DNA of 58,092 bases from Hoylesella loescheii DSM 19665 = JCM 12249 = ATCC 15930 (GTDB taxonomy: Bacteria > Bacteroidota > Bacteroidia > Bacteroidales > Bacteroidaceae): NCBI RefSeq assembly GCF_000378085.1, contig NZ_KB899223.1, positions 1-58,092 on the forward strand, in the 5' to 3' direction. Under the pieces are notes generated by a model. That model saw only the letters and a program-made list of their open reading frames with translations. It had not been told where the DNA came from and ran no database searches. The position numbers and the translations under genes are program-made. Below, piece after piece: positions 54,543 through 58,092 of the stretch (its first letter is position 1; every line of letters starts with the position of its first letter).

Positions 54543-55267
54543 AGCAAACTATTAATATTAGAATTATATATCTTTCTTGATTTAAGTCCTCCTAATAATG
54601 TAGGAACAAATTTGATGTATTCTTTATTCTCTAAATTTATGTTTACATTATATATTGATTTTAGCCAATCAATTTGAAACATCTGATGCTGTTCAAATGC
54701 GAGTATTATATCACTTAATATCCTTTTGGCGGAATTGTTTGATTCTTCTTTTACCTGTTTAATAACTGCATTTAATAAATTATACCAAGATGCAGCATGA
54801 ATAGTATGATTTACACCATCTACTGTTATTGTCTTGTTTTGCAGAATTTGATTTCCTCCTAAAGCTATAAAAAAGAGTCTTTTCTGTAGTTTTCCAAAAT
54901 GGAGGTTATATGATTTTACTTCTTTCCGCCATTGCTCCTCATACTGTCCTCCCCCATCATATTTTTTTGCTTCTATTATAATGAAAGCCTTTTCAAATTC
55001 AAGCCATACATCAGGCTCAACTCTTGTCGTATTTATATCTCCATCAGGTGTCCAGCTATCCCAAAAATTTACAGATAATATCTGACCTATATTTTGGGGC
55101 ATACCTGAAGAAAAACCACAACTTGACTTAAGGAGTTTCCATACCAACTCATCAGGAAGATATTGTAATAACCCGATTATAGAAGATGTTGTCGTATCCT
55201 CTGTATGGTGAAAGTGCGTATCAGTAAAAGCTCCTTTTAATTTATGATGTATTAATGCTTGTAACAT
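54530..55267 (-). CDS. PD-(D/E)XK nuclease-like protein, first gene of the AT-rich cargo module
   Basis: The protein has about 245 residues. It carries a PD-(D/E)XK-type core: EPDVWLEFEKAFIIIEAKK near residue 85, with Asp on one strand and the E-x-K on the next, followed by helical regions. The N-terminus contains three His in FTDTHFHH. The frame reads back to a TTG at 55291, but the ATG at 55267 sits just after a -7-like TATCTTTG on the minus strand (55296 to 55289). The family could be a restriction-type or nuclease effector; no methyltransferase accompanies it. Confidence 0.62.
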   Translation of the reverse strand: MLQALIHHKLKGAFTDTHFHHTEDTTTSSIIGLLQYLPDELVWKLLKSSCGFSSGMPQNIGQILSVNFWDSWTPDGDINTTRVEPDVWLEFEKAFIIIEAKKYDGGGQYEEQWRKEVKSYNLHFGKLQKRLFFIALGGNQILQNKTITVDGVNHTIHAASWYNLLNAVIKQVKEESNNSAKRILSDIILAFEQHQMFQIDWLKSIYNVNINLENKEYIKFVPTLLGGLKSRKIYNSNINSLLWKI

Positions 55268-55353
55268 ATAAAATATAGACAGCCTTTGCAAAGATACTCA
55301 TTTATCCTCAGAATATGAATTTTTGGCTATAAAATATTGAATTATAAATTGAA

Positions 55354-55860
55354 TCACGGCAAACAGAATAAAGTATATTCTACTTGTCTTCGCCTTAATA
55401 ATCCACGCAATACTTTGCCCTTATATCTACAAAATGCTACAAACTCCTTATAGAAATTTCTATCCCCTGCTTCTATTTTGCGTAGTAACTGACTTTTAGG
55501 GTGTTTGCCATATCCCAAGATACGCCCAACTCCGATGTTGTAAGAAAGCACGGCAAGCAATAGGGCATCTTTTCCGTACTTCTTGAATATCTCAATGTGT
55601 TTCATTAGGTCGGCACGGAGCAGGGAATCTGCCTGCCGTTCCGTCATATCTGCCGTAAAGTACTCTCCCCGTTGCAGCTGATGCCCATACCCAACATACG
55701 GATAATTCTTCCAGCCGTGCAGTCCCTCAAAATATTTCACAACAACTACTGCACGCTCAAAAGGTGGCAAGTCTGCCAGCCGCACCCTGCGCTGGGCAAG
55801 GGTCGGCTGACAGAACAGGCAGAATACACAAAGCAAAATGAAAGAATTTATCGTTCGCAT
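55354..55860 (-). CDS. Lysozyme-like transglycosylase of the conjugative transfer block
   Basis: The protein has a signal peptide and a GH24-type lysozyme fold: KYFEGLHGWKNYPYVGYGHQL with the catalytic Glu near residue 45, then a C-terminal helical part. Such peptidoglycan hydrolases are common next to traQ in CTnDOT-type elements and open the cell wall for the transfer apparatus. The start ATG at 55860 is preferred over the upstream TTG. Confidence 0.85.
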   Translation of the reverse strand: MRTINSFILLCVFCLFCQPTLAQRRVRLADLPPFERAVVVVKYFEGLHGWKNYPYVGYGHQLQRGEYFTADMTERQADSLLRADLMKHIEIFKKYGKDALLLAVLSYNIGVGRILGYGKHPKSQLLRKIEAGDRNFYKEFVAFCRYKGKVLRGLLRRRQVEYTLFCLP

Positions 55861-55871
55861 CAATTATGGTC

Positions 55872-56330
55872 TTAGCGACGAGAAGATGTAGGCTTGTCCT
55901 TGCCCTCTTCTCGCTCGTTGTTGAAACTAAAGGTCAGCTGCTGCACCTTACCGAAACTATCCTCCACATATACATCAATCGTCTGGCGGTCAGATGACAG
56001 AGAAGTGTAATATAAGCGGAACACATCCTTAGTCAGCGGATAGCGGTCGTTAGGCTTGAAAACCGTACCGTTATCATTTCTTAGCAATCCTTTGCCGTCA
56101 GACTGAAAATAACGTATCGTATAGCGAGTATCGGCAAACTCACCGCCTCGCTTCAGCGTACAGCGTATCTCAGCCGTCTGCCCCCTTATGATGTCCTTCT
56201 GAACCGGCATTGTCTCCACCGAAAACGGATAAGACTGCTGAACATCCAAATCCCTATCACAAGCAGATAGGCAAAACACGGCAAGGGTCAGCACACCCAT
56301 TACCCAAATAGTATTCAATATCTTTTTCAT
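55872..56330 (-). CDS. traQ: Conjugative transposon protein TraQ (DUF3872)
   Basis: The 152-residue lipoprotein (CLSAC lipobox near residue 24) has the DUF3872 domain: QQSYPFSVETMPVQKDIIRG, then RCTLKRGGEF and VFRLYYTSLSSDRQTIDVYV. TraQ is an envelope component of the Bacteroidetes type IV secretion conjugation system. It is 12 bp after traO on the same strand. Confidence 0.9.
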   Translation of the reverse strand: MKKILNTIWVMGVLTLAVFCLSACDRDLDVQQSYPFSVETMPVQKDIIRGQTAEIRCTLKRGGEFADTRYTIRYFQSDGKGLLRNDNGTVFKPNDRYPLTKDVFRLYYTSLSSDRQTIDVYVEDSFGKVQQLTFSFNNEREEGKDKPTSSRR

Positions 56331-56342
56331 TTTTTCTTCTAC

Positions 56343-56924
56343 TTAAAAGTTAAACCTTAGTCCTGCTGAAACTGCCGGACGGAAACAATGCACGTCTGTT
56401 CCAAAGAGGAAACGTCCCTGCGCCTTTACAAGAAAGAGAACCCTGTCCGTTAGAAATACGTCCACCGAGCCATGCACGGCACCACCATAGACAAAGTGGG
56501 AGCGGTCGAGCAGTGTCGCCCCATCGGGCAGCAGCTTCTTGTCCTTGTTCAGCTGCTCATAGCCACCCAAGGCGGATATACCACCATAGAGAAACACGTT
56601 CTTACCTCTGTCGGAGAGAACAGGGTGCATATAGCCCACCTGCAAGAGAGCATCCTTGAGTTTTACGTTATAATCTCGGTACGACATATTCTGCTGTTCA
56701 TACTCTGCCATAACAAAAGTATAGTTCTCACGCCCCAGATATCGGGCGAGTGATGCTCCCATGCCGAAATTGTCAGCAGCAAGGAACTTTTCACCCTTAA
56801 TAAGTGGAACACTTCCTACGACCTCTACGCCCCTTTGCTTGGGTATCAGTCGCTGTGCCTGCGATGGCAAGCTAAAAGCCATTGCCACCGCTGCACAAAC
56901 CGATAAAATGATTTTCTTCTTCAT
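56343..56924 (-). CDS. traO: Conjugative transposon protein TraO
   Basis: The 193-residue exported protein has a signal peptide (MKKKIILSVCAAVAMAF, cleavage near QAQ). The TraO pattern follows: YVFMA-like strands, LLQVGYMHPVLSDRGKNVFL, and a beta-rich C-terminus ending AVSAGLRFNF, suggesting an outer-membrane barrel-like protein. An ATG four codons upstream at 56936 overlaps the traN stop; 56924 gives the proper signal start. Confidence 0.9.
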   Translation of the reverse strand: MKKKIILSVCAAVAMAFSLPSQAQRLIPKQRGVEVVGSVPLIKGEKFLAADNFGMGASLARYLGRENYTFVMAEYEQQNMSYRDYNVKLKDALLQVGYMHPVLSDRGKNVFLYGGISALGGYEQLNKDKKLLPDGATLLDRSHFVYGGAVHGSVDVFLTDRVLFLVKAQGRFLFGTDVHCFRPAVSAGLRFNF

Positions 56925-56929
56925 AATGT

Positions 56930-57880
56930 CTACCATTTCAGTTTGAGGTTATCAATCTTCTTTGCCAGTTGCAGGTCCTCTGCCGTTACATAGAAGGTCA
57001 GCGTACGACCGCCATTTCTCTCATAGAGCGTCACTTCAAGCTGCTTGTCTTCCGCCAGAGAAAACTGCTCGAGCGCAAACACAGTGTGTTCACTGCCCAT
57101 GCCACGCACCTGCATTACCTGATGATAGGCACGAAGTGGCTGAAGCACCTGTTCCTGTATAGCGGTGCGCTTTGCCATCTTCTTATCAACCACCTTAAAG
57201 GTGATAAAATCCACCGAGTATGGCATATTCGTGCCGTTTTCCATACGAATGTGGAAATACAGCAAGCCATTATGGGCATACAAGCCACGAAGCAGGAACT
57301 TCATGCCAAACTGCTGTGCACCAATGTGCTTGATGCAGCGTCTGTCATTCTGATAGATAGTCTGCATCATCAGCTTTACTAATACGGGCGACTCGTTGCC
57401 AAGTTCCTTAAAGTAAATGTCAGAGCGATTGCTTGGCAGGCGTCCGTCCGTTGGTGATAAGAAGTCCTTCATCTCTATGCTAAGCTTCTCCGGTTCATCA
57501 GCATACTTGACGTTGAAAGTATAGAAAGAGCCGTCGTCGCAGATAACACTCATATTGGTTTCCGTTTCAAAGTCCTTCACCGACGCCTTTACACGTAATA
57601 CGTTCTCAGCATCCTCCGCTTTCCCTGCGATGATGTTCTGTGAACCTAAGTCTACATAGCGGATAGTAGAAGGGAAGATAAGATGCACGGTCTTGTCAAA
57701 GGTAACGTCTAAACCATACGGCAGTACGACACGCCCCGTAGGTATGGCACGGCTCATACCTTGAAAAAGTTCTCCCGAAGTAAGCGGACGGCTCGGTGTC
57801 AGATCATCATTGTTTTCCTGTGCTGTGGCTGTTGCTCCCACCATGGCAAGCATAGCCATTGATAAAATAATTTTCTTCAT
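56930..57880 (-). CDS. traN: Conjugative transposon protein TraN (DUF4138)
   Basis: The 316-residue protein has a signal peptide (MKKIILSMAMLAMVGATATA) and a DUF4138 domain: TGRVVLPYGLDVTFDKTVHLIFPS, VKYADEPEKLSIEMKD and HNGLLYFHIRMENGTNMPYS. TraN is a periplasmic or outer-membrane part of the mating apparatus, probably the VirB9-like component. It is preceded by the traM end with a gap of about 50 bp. Confidence 0.92.
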   Translation of the reverse strand: MKKIILSMAMLAMVGATATAQENNDDLTPSRPLTSGELFQGMSRAIPTGRVVLPYGLDVTFDKTVHLIFPSTIRYVDLGSQNIIAGKAEDAENVLRVKASVKDFETETNMSVICDDGSFYTFNVKYADEPEKLSIEMKDFLSPTDGRLPSNRSDIYFKELGNESPVLVKLMMQTIYQNDRRCIKHIGAQQFGMKFLLRGLYAHNGLLYFHIRMENGTNMPYSVDFITFKVVDKKMAKRTAIQEQVLQPLRAYHQVMQVRGMGSEHTVFALEQFSLAEDKQLEVTLYERNGGRTLTFYVTAEDLQLAKKIDNLKLKW

Positions 57881-57929
57881 TGTTCCTTTTTTATTTGATG
57901 TTATTTTTTACTTATCATTTTCGATTGTT

Positions 57930-58092
57930 TTATTTGGACTGAACCAAGAAAAGGCGGTAGCCACCTTTGAGCGTTACCTTGATGGTGCGCAGCTTCTTTT
58001 GAAGCAGCTGACTTGCGCCCTGCATCACCCCACGGGCAGCCTCTGAGATAATCTGGTCTTTGGCAGAGGAAGCGAAGGTAAAGGATGTTCCC
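57930..58092 (-). CDS. traM: Conjugative transposon protein TraM, 3' fragment
   Basis: Only the C-terminal 53 residues are in the window (its start is beyond the right edge), ending GGYRLFLVQSK with the stop at 57930. The segment ISEAARGVMQGASQLLQ is typical of TraM, the VirB10-like inner-to-outer-membrane protein of this conjugation system, and gene order supports it. Confidence 0.85.
   Translation of the reverse strand, partial: GTSFTFASSAKDQIISEAARGVMQGASQLLQKKLRTIKVTLKGGYRLFLVQSK

Overview
The window is chromosomal DNA from a member of the Bacteroidales, most likely Prevotella or a close relative. The evidence is the content of Bacteroidetes-restricted families (DUF4494, DUF4923, paired DUF4230 proteins, DUF4738, a recF-DUF721 pair), an Oar-like TonB-dependent receptor, promoters of the Bacteroidetes form TTTG-N19/20-TAnnTTTG, and a CTnDOT-type conjugative element. 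Species was inferred from content only, and no database was consulted.

Positions 1-48000 are host chromosome. From left to right they hold: a patatin phospholipase; DUF721 and recF; a TPR protein with ribH; an exonuclease and a small conserved protein facing a PAP2 phosphatase; a translation and purine cluster on the minus strand (rplY, pth, S4 protein, purN); a DUF4923 protein and a four-helix-bundle protein; a GH29 fucosidase, a GT2 glycosyltransferase and a DEAD-box helicase; the lptG-tgt-lon cluster; a DMT transporter overlapping an EEP-family hydrolase; two DUF4230 proteins and a DUF4738 lipoprotein; a stand-alone quinol-type nitric oxide reductase; two related small exported proteins; a GH3 glucosidase; an FtsX/LolE-like permease, an aminotransferase, DUF4494, a YggS-type protein and galE. 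A gene-poor stretch of about 1.9 kb follows. Next come a tandem duplication carrying two copies of a small lipoprotein gene, tRNA-Thr and tRNA-Gly, a TonB receptor, a cupin and an MltF-like transglycosylase.

A tRNA-Ser(TGA) gene at 48030-48114 marks the boundary with an integrative conjugative element, which runs off the right edge. It starts with a tyrosine recombinase and continues with DUF1896, PcfK- and PcfJ-like and small hypothetical genes on the plus strand. A conjugation block on the minus strand (traM partial, traN, traO, traQ, lysozyme) reads back toward them. Between the two blocks sits an AT-rich two-gene cargo that includes a PD-(D/E)XK nuclease-like protein. This is the best candidate for an uncharacterised defence or interference module.

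The most unusual signal is in the intergenic DNA. Several gaps carry short-period arrays. One type is palindromic units repeated every 22 bp, in two unrelated sequence families (TTGTAG-N5-CTACAA and GTTCCA-N7-TGGAAC). The other is degenerate 8-bp or 9-bp repeat tracts, the clearest being at least 20 in-phase octamers just upstream of the FtsX-like gene and 11 upstream of galE. There are also MITE-like elements with GCGAGTT ends, one containing a 333-bp inverted repeat.
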